Positions 34,965 to 44,160 of a DNA stretch of 57,296 nucleotides are shown one piece after another. Where the stretch lies: positions 1-57,296 of the forward strand of contig JAAYHS010000087.1 in NCBI GenBank assembly GCA_012735315.1. Direction: 5' to 3'. Both the position numbers and the translations under genes were made by a program. The stretch's first letter is position 1, and each line of letters begins with the position of its first letter. The notes under the pieces were generated by a model. It ran no database searches. It had not been told where the DNA came from and worked only from the letters and a program-made list of their open reading frames with translations. The DNA is from Bacillota bacterium. GTDB lineage: Bacteria; Bacillota; UBA4882; UBA8346.

Positions 34965-35975
34965 TCAGTTTGAAGCGTTTAACACATCCCGGTATGCTTG
35001 AAACGTTTTCAAGGCGGCTTTTTCCCAAGTATATTCCGCGGCGATTATTTGGCGCAACCGATCGCTGCGGGGAGCGTTCCAAGCCGCTTTAATCGCCCGG
35101 CATACGCTGTCGATATCTCCGGGATCGCAATAAAAGGCATGCTCGCCAAAGTATTCCCCGGCGCTGCCCCGATCGGAGGAAACAATATTACAACCGGCCA
35201 AAGCAGCCTCTAAAGACGCCAAACCGGGAGTGTCATACCAGCTTACCAAGGCGTGAACCCTCGCGGCCGCATAGGCCGACGCCAATTCCGACGGGGTTAA
35301 GGCGTCGAGGAAGGTAATTTTATGGCCGGCGGCTTCCCGCCGACACTGGCGATAGTAAATACCGTCATTGACCGGACCGATCAACACTAAGGGCAATTTC
35401 AGCGTCGCGGCGGCGCGGATCAACATCAATTGATTCTTACGCCGACAGATCCTGCCCACCGATAACAAAAAATCCTTGGTCCGGCAACGACTTAAAAAAC
35501 GATCGGGTTTGGCTTCCGCAAACAACGGATCAGCGGCGTTCGGAATAATCCTCGCCTGAAATTTTTCGCCGAAATCGCGTTCGATTATCGCCAATTCCAT
35601 TGCCGAATTCGGTAATATCAGCGCCGCTTCCTTTAATAATTCCCGGCGAAGCGGCATAGTGCGTTGCCACCATATCCCGAAAGTTCCGCTTTGACCGCTA
35701 ACGGTCAAAAACTCCGTCGGGTCCCAATAAATGGTCGATAACAGGAATTTTTTTCCATGTTTTCTAACGTTCAAAAATTGACGGTAAGTCTCTTCCACCG
35801 GCATCAGATTGAATAAATGGATCAAATCGTAGGAGTCAAGATTGAGAGTATCTTCGGAACTTATTTCGGTTTGAACCCCCAACCTGCTCAGATACTCTTT
35901 GGTTTTAAAAAGTTGAATGCTGTCCCCGGCAATGGATTTCCAACAATTACTCCGGTTTTGCAATAAAACTTTCAA
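34965..35975 (-). CDS. GT4-like glycosyltransferase
   Basis: A 336-residue GT-B enzyme of family 4 type. The C-terminal donor domain has LLSVGRICRRKNQLMLIRA and the E-x7-E-like site around DTPGLASLEAALAGCNIVSS. TTG 35975 is chosen as the start, eight bases after AGGGG. GTG 35984 overlaps that ribosome binding site. The N-terminal acceptor domain (DLIHLFNLMPVEETYRQF) differs from the other GT4 proteins here. It is the leftmost enzyme of the surface-glycan region. Substrate unknown. Confidence 0.85.
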   Translation of the reverse strand: MKVLLQNRSNCWKSIAGDSIQLFKTKEYLSRLGVQTEISSEDTLNLDSYDLIHLFNLMPVEETYRQFLNVRKHGKKFLLSTIYWDPTEFLTVSGQSGTFGIWWQRTMPLRRELLKEAALILPNSAMELAIIERDFGEKFQARIIPNAADPLFAEAKPDRFLSRCRTKDFLLSVGRICRRKNQLMLIRAAATLKLPLVLIGPVNDGIYYRQCRREAAGHKITFLDALTPSELASAYAAARVHALVSWYDTPGLASLEAALAGCNIVSSDRGSAGEYFGEHAFYCDPGDIDSVCRAIKAAWNAPRSDRLRQIIAAEYTWEKAALKTFQAYRDVLNASN

Positions 35976-36031
35976 GCTCTTCACCCCTTTTCTCCGCTCC
36001 GGCTCGCCGCATAAGGATGATATGAGTGAAC

Positions 36032-36076
36032 CGTGCTCGTGCTCAGCGAAGCGGTGCTCGTAATCGTAATCGTCTT
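36032..36076. repeat. Dispersed repeat copy 2; 35976-36338 intergenic region
   Basis: This is the second copy of the CGTGCTCGTGCTC element seen at 25361-25400, in the same orientation. The two match for about 35 bases, after which this copy carries one extra TAATCG. The rest of this 363-bp gap contains GC-rich hairpins (GCCCGGTGAGGCCGGGC near 36218 and GCCGTGGGTTTTAACCCGCGGC near 36256) and no reading frame I would support. Confidence 0.8.
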
Positions 36077-36338
36077 TTCTATACTAGAATCGTTCAAATT
36101 TAAAGGTTATTCTCTAAGCAGTGACCACCCCGGGGCACCGGAACGCGTTAAAAGATGAAAACAGGGAAAGCGAGCAATCTCCGTCGTGAGTCGCCATTGG
36201 CTTCGAAGCATCGCGGAGCCCGGTGAGGCCGGGCTTTGGAATGCTTTTCATACTTAGCCGTGGGTTTTAACCCGCGGCGGACAGAATCAGCTGAAATTTA
36301 CCTCGTTATTCTCTAAATAGTCCCTCACCAATTCCTTG

Positions 36339-38369
36339 CTAAACGCCGAACTCGATCTCCACCTCATAACGGACCGCGCCTCGCTTCCAAGGCCAAGGCT
36401 TCAGTGGAAAATAGCCGAAACGGCGCAGTCTGGGGACTAACCCCCCTTCGATCTCCGAGGTTTTAAGCGGCTGTTCCAAAAAGCGCCAAAACGGAAAATC
36501 AACCGTTTCCCGCCTCAGATATCCCTCTTCGTCCCAATACTCGATTTCCCCGCCGATCCTTCCCTCCACCAAGACCGCGTTTAAAGCCTCACGCCAACTA
36601 AATCCGGTGATCAGCGCCCGGGAGGAGGCTATTTCGCGTGGATTCCCAAACTCCAGCGGAATTTCGCCTTCAATAATAATTTCCGGCGTCGGCCGCGGCG
36701 TTACGGTTGGTGACCGGTCCGAAACAGCCGCGTTATCAAGGGCGGCAACCGCGACGTTTACATTTCGCTTGTGGAACAACGCCGCCTTAAAACTCCATAA
36801 ATATTGATACCGTAGTTGATTGCCTTGGGTCTTAACGGATTCATACTCCAGTCGCGGAGTCAATTCGATTTCCGTTTCTTCTTGCCCATTAACATCTTTC
36901 CAATAAAAGTTCTGTTGGAAAAAAAGCCGGAAAAGTTCTTCGCGATATAGACCCTTCCGATCAAGATAAGCTACGGAAACTTCGGAGACGCCGCTTAGAT
37001 TAAGCCAACCATCCTTCAGCCGCTGATTGATTCCCTTAATTTGATTGGTAATCTTGATCAGTTTACGGTGAGGGCGGCTTAAATTAAGGAAAGCTTCACT
37101 TAAAAAGGAAAAATTTTTTTCAGCCGCCGGCGCCAGCGCGAGGATTTCGGCGGCGGCATTTTCTTGAACCAAGGAAAGCAGCGTCGCTTGATATACTTTT
37201 ACCGTCAGGCCCAAGGTCGTCTTGAGTAAAAAAAAGGGGGGTTCAAACATTATCTTTGCTGCGGTCAATTCGGGCGACAAATCCAAAACCAAACTCGCGT
37301 CCGCGCTAAAATCAGCGAAAAAATCGGCCACCAGTTCTTCGGCTTCAAAGGAAAAGACCCGGTATTTCTCCATTCCCGACGGGTCCGGAATAAACAGTTC
37401 GAATTCAATAACCGCGCTGATTAACAATCCGGAATTAACCCGCTTCCAAACGAGTTTTTTGAGTTTCGGCTCCGCCTCGGATGGCCCGTTTACCAACCCC
37501 TCCACTCGGAAAATCTTAGGAAAACGAAAAAAAGCTTGCTTGACCAATGAATCGGCCTTAATGACCGTCGCGGGCGCGGCGGAGGTTTCAGTTGCCCGCA
37601 AAATGGACAGCTCTTTGCGGATTATTAATTTCCAATCATAGTCTAATTTTAATTCCATCAGCCACCCTTGTCCGCCGGTAGGCGGCAACCAATCCACTCC
37701 CATAACCCCGCCGTTGACAACTAACTCCCCCCCTCCTTCCTTGGGCGCCTCTTCGCATAAAATGCTGAACTCGAAATTGACTTCCTGTTCTTTTAAAATG
37801 TTATGAAAGTTACGATAAACTACCACCCCGGCGATCCTCCCGCCGACCACCGGCGACCGGTCCCGGTTAAAACTAACCACTCCGTTGAATTTTTTAGGCC
37901 GCGAATCTCTTTGGAGTTTAAGAGGGAAACTTAAGACCCTTCGGCCTTTTCCCTTACCGGCCACAACCTCGGTTAAGATCGTAATCGGAACGGCATCTTG
38001 TCGGTTTTCTTCAAAGCAATTAATCAAAAGAACGAAACCTTGTTCCAGCATTGCTTGACTCTCGCCTAAGCGGCGCGGTTGAAAAATGAAATAATCGGAT
38101 TTAAGCTCCGCCGTAAAAAAAGGCAACGGTTCCGGCAGCGCCGTACCGACAACAACCTCAAATTGGAGTTTGTCCTCGGTCTTACGGCATTTCCCATCGG
38201 AGTCGAGATAGCGAACCTGGCGCTTTATAGCTCCTTTAGCCATCAAAGATTCGGCTTGGTTGCGGAATTGGATCTCTTTCAGTTCGCAGTTGATCCCCTG
38301 AATCCTTTTATTAACCAATTCCGGCCAAGCTGTTTCCACTTTGAATCTGCCGGTCAAAGTTTTAGCCAT
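36339..38369 (-). CDS. Large protein with degenerate SPOCS (DUF3794)-like repeats
   Basis: A 676-residue protein without signal peptide or membrane spans. At least three clear and two weaker units show the SPOCS pattern of beta strands ending in an aromatic residue, Asp and Gly: KGAIKRQVRYLDSDGKCRK (about 45), SGVSEVSVAYLDRKGLYREE (about 465) and VEGRIGGEIEYWDEEGYLRR (about 610). Weaker units lie near 195 and 310. SPOCS domains occur in SipL and other spore-coat morphogenetic proteins. A TPRPTPE linker precedes the last unit. It lies beside the canonical three-SPOCS gene. ATG 38369 follows TAGGAGC. A structural spore-coat or exosporium role is inferred. Confidence 0.6.
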   Translation of the reverse strand: MAKTLTGRFKVETAWPELVNKRIQGINCELKEIQFRNQAESLMAKGAIKRQVRYLDSDGKCRKTEDKLQFEVVVGTALPEPLPFFTAELKSDYFIFQPRRLGESQAMLEQGFVLLINCFEENRQDAVPITILTEVVAGKGKGRRVLSFPLKLQRDSRPKKFNGVVSFNRDRSPVVGGRIAGVVVYRNFHNILKEQEVNFEFSILCEEAPKEGGGELVVNGGVMGVDWLPPTGGQGWLMELKLDYDWKLIIRKELSILRATETSAAPATVIKADSLVKQAFFRFPKIFRVEGLVNGPSEAEPKLKKLVWKRVNSGLLISAVIEFELFIPDPSGMEKYRVFSFEAEELVADFFADFSADASLVLDLSPELTAAKIMFEPPFFLLKTTLGLTVKVYQATLLSLVQENAAAEILALAPAAEKNFSFLSEAFLNLSRPHRKLIKITNQIKGINQRLKDGWLNLSGVSEVSVAYLDRKGLYREELFRLFFQQNFYWKDVNGQEETEIELTPRLEYESVKTQGNQLRYQYLWSFKAALFHKRNVNVAVAALDNAAVSDRSPTVTPRPTPEIIIEGEIPLEFGNPREIASSRALITGFSWREALNAVLVEGRIGGEIEYWDEEGYLRRETVDFPFWRFLEQPLKTSEIEGGLVPRLRRFGYFPLKPWPWKRGAVRYEVEIEFGV

Positions 38370-38414
38370 AAATTGCTCCTAAAATAGTCTCACTCATTTA
38401 TATGCAAACCAAAT

Positions 38415-38454
38415 CGAAAAAAAGAAACAGGTTGTTTTTAGTCTACAACCTGTT
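38415..38454 (-). terminator. Terminator after the three-SPOCS gene
   Basis: Perfect 10-bp stem AACAGGTTGT/ACAACCTGTT, loop AGACTAAAA, then TCTTTTTTTC on the minus strand. Confidence 0.9.
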
Positions 38455-38527
38455 CGCCCGGTTTAGGACCGGCGCTATCGATTGCCCGTGAAAGGTTTGG
38501 CGGTTGAGTGATTCGTGGCCTCGCTGT

Positions 38528-39787
38528 TTAGAAATAATAAGGACCATACGGAGCGACTATTACTACCGATAATTGTTGGGTTTCGGTAACTTTGATAAAG
38601 AACTCGATCACTACTTTCTGCCTTAAGGTGGTGCTGTTCTCCAATTCAAAGAGGATGGTTTCGATGCGGGAGTCGATCCGCACGTTCATGCCCGGCGTGG
38701 CCCCCGGGATATCCACGAATGTGCTGAACGGAATATCCTCGGCCTGATGATGTTCGAGATTGTCTTCGGCGATGAAAAAGATTTGTTTATGAAGAATTCC
38801 TTGAATAATGACTTTGTCTTCGATAACCTCGGTGGTCAGATCGCGAATCGAGGCGATAATCTCCCGGATTTTAACGGTGTGAAGCGGCAAGGTAAAGACG
38901 TTTTCCACCAAAATTTGCTTGGTATTCTCCCCGGTGACCGTTTCCAGCTTTAACAAGGCGCCCGGCCCCAGTTGAACATTGACTTGAATGCTTTCAGTCA
39001 CTTTGGCGAAGAATTCCACGACCACTTTTTGGAGTAAATGTCTCGGTTCCCGCAAATCAAAATGGACGAATTCAACGGTTGAATTTACGACCACATCCAT
39101 CCCGGGCGAGGCTCCGGGAATATCGACAAAAGTGGAAAATTCGATGTCTTCTCCCTGATGATATTCGATGTTGTTAGCGCCCACATAAAAGATTTGTTTA
39201 TGAATAACACCCTGGATGATAACTTTATCCTCAATTACATGAGTGGTAATGTCTTTGACTTTCACCGTAATGTCATCAATCTTAAGCGCCGGCGTCTCTA
39301 AGGTGATAAAGTTTTCGAACAATTCCTGCCTGGTGTTTTCGCCCACTACCTGATCGACCCTTACCAATGGACCGTCACCGGTAACCAAGTTCAATTGTCT
39401 AGTCTCGGTGACCTTTACGAAAAATTCGATCACCACTTTTTGATGAACTATGGTCGGTGTCAGCAAATTAAAGATTACCGTCTCAATCACCGGGCTTACT
39501 TGCACGTTCATTCCGGGTTCCGCTCCCGGAACGTCGACAAAGGTGCTGAATGGAATATCTTCAGCTTGATGATGGACGATATTGTCCTCTCCCACAAAAA
39601 AGATTTGCTTGTGGAGTACCCCTTGGATGACCACTTTATCGGCAATCACATCGGTGGTTAAATCGCGTATGGTAGCGGTAATGTTCCGGACTTTAATAGC
39701 CGCGATGGCCAGCGTCACATTTCTCTCTACCAGTAATTGTTTGGTGTTTTCTCCAATAACCACTTCCGCGCGAATCAAAGGGTCCAT
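38528..39787 (-). CDS. Three-repeat SPOCS (DUF3794) spore protein
   Basis: A 419-residue protein made of three tandem units of about 137 residues. Each starts with a VxGENTxQ motif (near residues 11, 148 and 287). Each also carries DKVxIQGxxHKQIFxxxxxN, EDIxFSTFVDxPGA, PGMxV and QKVVxEFFxKVTE. DUF3794 domains occur in Firmicute spore proteins (SipL links SpoIVA to the coat in Clostridioides). The tyrosine-rich tail APYGPYYF resembles coat-protein tails. ATG 39787 follows AAGGAGGG. The near-identical repeats suggest a regular structural polymer. Confidence 0.9.
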   Translation of the reverse strand: MDPLIRAEVVIGENTKQLLVERNVTLAIAAIKVRNITATIRDLTTDVIADKVVIQGVLHKQIFFVGEDNIVHHQAEDIPFSTFVDVPGAEPGMNVQVSPVIETVIFNLLTPTIVHQKVVIEFFVKVTETRQLNLVTGDGPLVRVDQVVGENTRQELFENFITLETPALKIDDITVKVKDITTHVIEDKVIIQGVIHKQIFYVGANNIEYHQGEDIEFSTFVDIPGASPGMDVVVNSTVEFVHFDLREPRHLLQKVVVEFFAKVTESIQVNVQLGPGALLKLETVTGENTKQILVENVFTLPLHTVKIREIIASIRDLTTEVIEDKVIIQGILHKQIFFIAEDNLEHHQAEDIPFSTFVDIPGATPGMNVRIDSRIETILFELENSTTLRQKVVIEFFIKVTETQQLSVVIVAPYGPYYF

Positions 39788-39896
39788 ACATTTCCCTCCT
39801 TATAGTATATTTTTAAATGTCTGGGACGACCAATATCCCGGCAACACCTCGCTTCTTTTCGGATACGGATTGAACACCTAGGCCGTAAAGAGGACT

Positions 39897-40064
39897 TTAG
39901 ATATCTGATTTGGTTTTCTGTCCTTCAACCTCATTTTGCCGCTCAGCGCCGGCCGGTCCCGGATCTCTTCGCGGTTGCCGGTCATGGAACTTAAAAAACC
40001 AAATCATCAGAGTGACTATTATCAGCAGATAGATTACAACGCCTAGATAAAACGTTAGTCCCAC
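39897..40064 (-). CDS. Small single-span membrane protein
   Basis: 55 residues from GTG 40064 (GGAGG eight bases upstream); a TTG at 40079 overlaps that site. A hydrophobic helix (MGLTFYLGVVIYLLIIVTLM, residues 1-20, extended by IWFF) is followed by a short charged tail rich in R, E and K. No family recognised. It lies between the SPOCS genes and the repeat block. Confidence 0.55.
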   Translation of the reverse strand: MGLTFYLGVVIYLLIIVTLMIWFFKFHDRQPRRDPGPAGAERQNEVEGQKTKSDI

Positions 40065-40167
40065 TGGATTAACCTCCAAAACACACTGGTGTCACCCTCC
40101 GGATTTTAGCTATTATAATATATGTGCTTTTGACTTTATGTGCGCATGTTACGGATTTATTTTAAAA

Positions 40168-40413
40168 ACCGTTCCGTGTTCCGCGTTCATTGTTCCGCGT
40201 ATTTTTACCGCTTTGTCAGCGAAGCGACTTGGCATCGACTCGTTCTTGGACCATTTCCGCTTTCTACTCCCCATTCCATCGTTATGCAAAACCGACAAAC
40301 ATGTAACCCGAACCCAAAACCCGAAACTTAAAACGCGTAAATCATAGACCGGAACTCGGAACGCGGAACCCGGAACGCGGAACGCGGAACGGGGAACTCG
40401 GAACGCGGAACGT
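40168..40413. repeat. GTTCCGCG repeat clusters in inverted orientation
   Basis: A short cluster of GTTCCGCG-type units (40168-40198) and a longer cluster of the complementary CGGAAC units (40352-40413, about seven copies with 9-10 bp spacing) face each other across about 150 bp. They fill most of the 40065-40492 gap upstream of the glycosyltransferase operon. Reading frames through them give only repetitive RVPRSAF-like peptides and are not genes. Confidence 0.8.
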
Positions 40414-40428
40414 GTAAAAAACGCTATC

Positions 40429-40456
40429 ACTATCGCCACCTAGCCGACATAAAATA
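40429..40456 (+). promoter_or_regulatory. Candidate sigma-K promoter of the GT2 operon
   Basis: AC (40429-40430), 17 bases, then CATAAAATA (40448-40456), matching the AC / CATANNNTA layout of mother-cell sigma-K promoters. The same arrangement occurs at 49490. Start codon 40493 would have a leader of about 30 bases. Confidence 0.5.
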
Positions 40457-40492
40457 CAACATACTAAGCGGAAGGCCCGAGGAGGATCGGCG

Positions 40493-41278
40493 TTGGAGTA
40501 TTTGGCGGATTTGATCATCGTCAGTTTCAATACCCGGAAATATCTAAACGAATGCCTGCAGAGCATTAAGGAACAGACCCCGTTGAACCGCGAAATCCGG
40601 GTCCTGGTCGTCGACAATTGTAGTGTTGACGGCAGTGTTGAAATGATTAAAGCCAACCGGTGGGTCCAAGGGATTTATAATCAAAAAAACCGCGGCTATG
40701 GCGCGGCCTGCAATCAGGGAATCCGCAGCGGCAACGGTAAATACATTTTTTTGTTGAACAGCGATACCAGAGTAACCTCAGGCTGGCTGCAGCCTTTGAT
40801 TAAAACCTTGGAATCCACGGAGGTCGCGGTGGTCGGTCCGCGATTGGTCAACCCCGAGGGTTACTTGGTAGGGGTGGGAGTGGTCGGCGCCAACTCCAAA
40901 CCGGTCCTGCGCGGTTGGGGAGAACCTGACGAACCGGATCGATATTCCGAATATTGCGAATGCTTGAGCGTCGGAGGAGCTTGTATGGGGATCAAACGGG
41001 AGCTCTTGCCGGAATTGGGTTATTTTGACGAACATTATTTTCACTATTTCGAAGAGACCGATTACTGTTACAACGCGCGTTACCATGGTTATAAAGTGAT
41101 CTATTGCCCCGCCAGTAAAGTGATCCACCGGGTCTACGGCAGTTGTCAAAATATGCGAATTTTGAACGATTACTTTAGCAAGAGCCGGGAATATTTTCAA
41201 AAAAAGTGGAAGGAGTTTTTAAACGATGAAACCGTCTACGGCCGGACTTTTGTTGGCGATGTTGCCGGTTCGGAATGA
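40493..41278 (+). CDS. Family 2 glycosyltransferase
   Basis: A 261-residue GT-A enzyme. The nucleotide-binding start is ADLIIVSFNTRKYLNECLQS, with VVDNCSVDGS and RGYGAACNQGI. The metal-binding site is FLLNSDTRV. A C-terminal FDEHYFHYFEETDYCYNARY matches rhamnosyltransferase-like GT2 proteins. TTG 40493 follows GAGGAGG. Its 3' end overlaps the next GT gene by 53 bases, so the three plus-strand genes form an operon. Acceptor and sugar unknown. Confidence 0.9.
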   Translation: MEYLADLIIVSFNTRKYLNECLQSIKEQTPLNREIRVLVVDNCSVDGSVEMIKANRWVQGIYNQKNRGYGAACNQGIRSGNGKYIFLLNSDTRVTSGWLQPLIKTLESTEVAVVGPRLVNPEGYLVGVGVVGANSKPVLRGWGEPDEPDRYSEYCECLSVGGACMGIKRELLPELGYFDEHYFHYFEETDYCYNARYHGYKVIYCPASKVIHRVYGSCQNMRILNDYFSKSREYFQKKWKEFLNDETVYGRTFVGDVAGSE

Positions 41279-41954
41279 AGCCCGGCGCTACCTTGAACCG
41301 GTCTTAAACCGTTTGGCCAAACATGTCGACGGGATTGTAATCCTTGATGACGCCTCCACCGATGAAACGCCGGATATCTGCCGGAGCAACCCCCGGGTGA
41401 TCGAGTATCGCCGCTTGCCGGAACCGCTTTTCAAAACTGATGAAGCCGAGCTGCGCCGAATTTTGTGGGATATGACCGTCCGGCATAATCCGGCTTGGAT
41501 CTGCGCCCTTGACGCCGATGAAGTTTTCGAATCCGGCATCGGCGCCGAACTGCCGCGGCTAACCGGACAAGACCGGTATGACCTGATTTATTTCCCGGTC
41601 TATCATTTTTGGGGAAGTTTGAGTTATTACCGGGTGGACGGATTATGGGACCCGGTTCTCATGAAAACGCCTTGTCTGTGCCGTTACCGCAAAAATAACA
41701 ACTATCATTGGCCCGATCGCAAACTTCATTGCGGCCGTTTTCCTTTAGAATGTTATCGATCCCCCGGCCTGGTTTCCAAAATCCGCCTCTTACATCTCGG
41801 CTATGTCAATCAAGCTGAGCGCCAAGCAAAACTCCAACGTTATCTGGCTTTGGATCCGGAAGGGAAATATTGCCCGATTACGCATTACCGCTCAATTATG
41901 GCCGTACCGCAACTCAAACCGTGGACCGGTGAAAGGATGACCGAATTTTCATGA
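41226..41954 (+). CDS. Family 2 glycosyltransferase
   Basis: A 242-residue GT-A protein starting within the previous gene (ATG 41226, AAGGAG ten bases upstream). It has MLPVRNEARRYLEPVLNRL, ILDDASTDETPDIC and a metal site CALDADEVFE. The C-terminal half (YYRVDGLWDPVLMK, HLGYVNQAERQAKLQRY) resembles glycosyltransferases found in spore-glycan clusters. The coupling to its neighbours implies joint assembly of one glycan. Substrate not assigned. Confidence 0.85.
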   Translation: MKPSTAGLLLAMLPVRNEARRYLEPVLNRLAKHVDGIVILDDASTDETPDICRSNPRVIEYRRLPEPLFKTDEAELRRILWDMTVRHNPAWICALDADEVFESGIGAELPRLTGQDRYDLIYFPVYHFWGSLSYYRVDGLWDPVLMKTPCLCRYRKNNNYHWPDRKLHCGRFPLECYRSPGLVSKIRLLHLGYVNQAERQAKLQRYLALDPEGKYCPITHYRSIMAVPQLKPWTGERMTEFS

Positions 41955-42739
41955 AAACCAGCATCATTATCGTCAATTATAATTCACAACCGGCCTTGGC
42001 TGCTTGTTTAAAATCCTTGCATGACAATACCGCCGGGCCAATAGAAATTATCGTCGTCGACAATCATTCCAACGACGGATCAATCGGTTATTTGCAAAAA
42101 ATCAAAAATCCCGCGCTGCGGGCAATCTATAACGAGTCCAATTTGGGATTTACGAAAGCGTGCAATCAGGGAATCAAGATCGCTCAAGGCGATCTATTGG
42201 TAACCATGAACCCCGATGTTTTGGTCCCGCGGGGCTGGCGGGAGCGGATGGCCTGGCATCTTCGGAACAATCCTCAAACGCTGATCGTGGGACCGAAAGG
42301 AATCGGGATCGGCGGACGCCAATCACCGGGAATGCTTTGTTATCCAAGCAACCCGGCGGCGGCGGCCCGCAAGTTCGCCGCAATCTATCACCGGAAATCG
42401 GAGCCGGTTAAATTATTAATCGGTTGTCTGATCATGTTTGACCGGCGGATGATTGAAAAAATCGGAGGTTTCGACGAAGGGATGCCGCTCGGGGCCGATG
42501 ATTTCGACCTCTCGCTCCGGGTCCGTAAAGCCGGTTATCAACTCCGGGTCGCTTGCGACGTCTTGGTGCATCATTTGGTCCACTTCTCGTTCAATCGCAG
42601 TAATCCCGATGAAACCAAGCGACTGGAAGAAGTAAGCTACCATCGTTTTTACGATAAATGGAGCGCCGAATTGGACCGCTACGGCTGGAAAGGTTTGTTC
42701 GAAGATCCGGCTCCAATATTCCCCGGCGACCCTCTTTAA
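41951..42739 (+). CDS. Family 2 glycosyltransferase
   Basis: A 262-residue rhamnosyltransferase-like GT2: TSIIIVNYNSQPALAACLKS, VVDNHSNDGS, NLGFTKACNQGI and the metal site TMNPDVLVPRGW. It is coupled to the upstream gene by ATGA. Its last four bases overlap the convergent CgeB-like gene. It is closely similar in layout to the 40493 protein, suggesting duplication. Confidence 0.9.
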   Translation: MKTSIIIVNYNSQPALAACLKSLHDNTAGPIEIIVVDNHSNDGSIGYLQKIKNPALRAIYNESNLGFTKACNQGIKIAQGDLLVTMNPDVLVPRGWRERMAWHLRNNPQTLIVGPKGIGIGGRQSPGMLCYPSNPAAAARKFAAIYHRKSEPVKLLIGCLIMFDRRMIEKIGGFDEGMPLGADDFDLSLRVRKAGYQLRVACDVLVHHLVHFSFNRSNPDETKRLEEVSYHRFYDKWSAELDRYGWKGLFEDPAPIFPGDPL

Positions 42740-43839
42740 GGCCGCCACTGGGAGCGAAATTCCCTTCCGTGGCCGGCGACGGCTTGACTTTTAGGCCATG
42801 ACCCGCTGTTGCTTACCTCATAAAAAACGGTCCGGTGTGTGAAGCGTGAGTTGGGAATGATCCTTCCGACATTACCCGGTTTTAAACTGCGAATTTGCCT
42901 AAAAATCTCTCTCAAGCGGCTCTTGTAGGTATGATCCCGGTAAGCCCGTTTTTGCGCTTCGAACCCAATCCGTTCTCTTAGTTCGGATTCCCCAAGATAG
43001 AATTGGATTTTTTGGGCCAAATCATCCGGGTCGGAAAAAGCGACAATCTCCTGCTGATCTTGAAAACAATCCCAAAGATCGGGGCGGGAACGATCTACCA
43101 GTTGAAAACCGCCGCACCCGGCAATAGCAAAGGTTCGATCATTGGGACTGGTCGCCGCCACTCCCCGGCTGTTGCCGGAGGGCGGGTCAACCGGGTCCCG
43201 GTGAATATTCAGGTTGATCTTGGCGCCGTTATAATATTTTAAAACCTCCCGAAAATCGTTGACCACCGGAAGGACGAAATCCCGCAAACTCGGATCAAGC
43301 CGCTCCCAACGATTCCATTCCCCGATTAATTTCACATTCAACGGTTTCAGAACGGAGGCGATCGAATTCAAGATCCGGACCCGGTTGGGAAACCCCATTC
43401 CGACAAAACAGAGATCGCTGCGATAGTTGTCGGAGACATTCATTTTTTTATGAATCCTCGGATTGCAACACCACGGCAAATAAGTAACTCTGGGATGGGT
43501 GTATTCATTAACCGCCTGCCGTTCATTGGTAAACACCAGATCAAAAGAATTGACCATTATTCCCCGGTGAAAATCGATCTCATAGGGATCTTCGACCAGC
43601 CACAAAACAGTAATAATTCCCAGTGTTCTGGCATAGCGAACCTGCGTCAGGGGCGTCCGCGATCCGTGAACCACCAACAATACGTCGGGCTGAAAATCCC
43701 GGATCGTATACTGGGTCAAATTTTGGGGATGGATCTGTTTAACAATGAAATGAAAATCATTTATTAAAGAAGTATAGATGTCATAGGCGTATCGGGTATG
43801 AAAACCCAAAGCGCCCGAATCTACAAAAAGCACTCGCAA
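42736..43839 (-). CDS. CgeB-like spore maturation glycosyltransferase
   Basis: A 367-residue GT-B type protein resembling B. subtilis CgeB, part of the spore outer-layer maturation locus controlled by sigma-K/GerE. Features include FQPDVLLVVHGSRT, VLWLVEDPYE, VFTNERQAVNEY and the C-terminal CGGFQLVDRSRPDL, typical of the CgeB Glyco_trans_1_2 domain. TTG 43839 follows GGAGGAGG. It points toward the GT2 operon. Substrate unknown. Confidence 0.75.
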   Translation of the reverse strand: MRVLFVDSGALGFHTRYAYDIYTSLINDFHFIVKQIHPQNLTQYTIRDFQPDVLLVVHGSRTPLTQVRYARTLGIITVLWLVEDPYEIDFHRGIMVNSFDLVFTNERQAVNEYTHPRVTYLPWCCNPRIHKKMNVSDNYRSDLCFVGMGFPNRVRILNSIASVLKPLNVKLIGEWNRWERLDPSLRDFVLPVVNDFREVLKYYNGAKINLNIHRDPVDPPSGNSRGVAATSPNDRTFAIAGCGGFQLVDRSRPDLWDCFQDQQEIVAFSDPDDLAQKIQFYLGESELRERIGFEAQKRAYRDHTYKSRLREIFRQIRSLKPGNVGRIIPNSRFTHRTVFYEVSNSGSWPKSQAVAGHGREFRSQWRP

Positions 43840-44160
43840 AATAGATCCTCCTCCACTTCATTTCAAAAAGCGTTTTTTATTTTTATATTGAAGATAAATT
43901 ATATTTTTCGGATAAACTAAAATAATTCGCTAAACTTTAAAATTTATTAAATCACTATATCATATGTTCTAAACTTATCGATAGCCACCTATTTTAAATT
44001 CAATGTGCCTGATTCCCAATTAATTAGTTTTTGGTTGTTCAAGTTTTAATTTTTCCCTTTTCCCTTTAAACTTTTAATTATGCCTCCGGCACGACACAGG
44101 AACTTTGGCCCGACCGTAAACTGTGTTAAGAGAGTTTCCAACCCGGAAAGGATGAAACCG
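43840..44160. other. AT-rich divergent intergenic region
   Basis: About 320 bp separate the CgeB-like gene (minus strand) from the next GT2 gene (plus strand). The left two-thirds are very AT-rich and contain a CATATGTT box near 43961 that lacks a convincing -35 partner. The right part is more GC-rich and carries the ribosome binding site for 44161. I see no RNA structure or reading frame here that I would support. Confidence 0.5.

Noticed and set aside
40149-40439. Minus-strand frame with RVPRSAF-like repeats
   Set aside because: The peptide is a translation of the GTTCCGCG nucleotide repeats and has no ribosome binding site.
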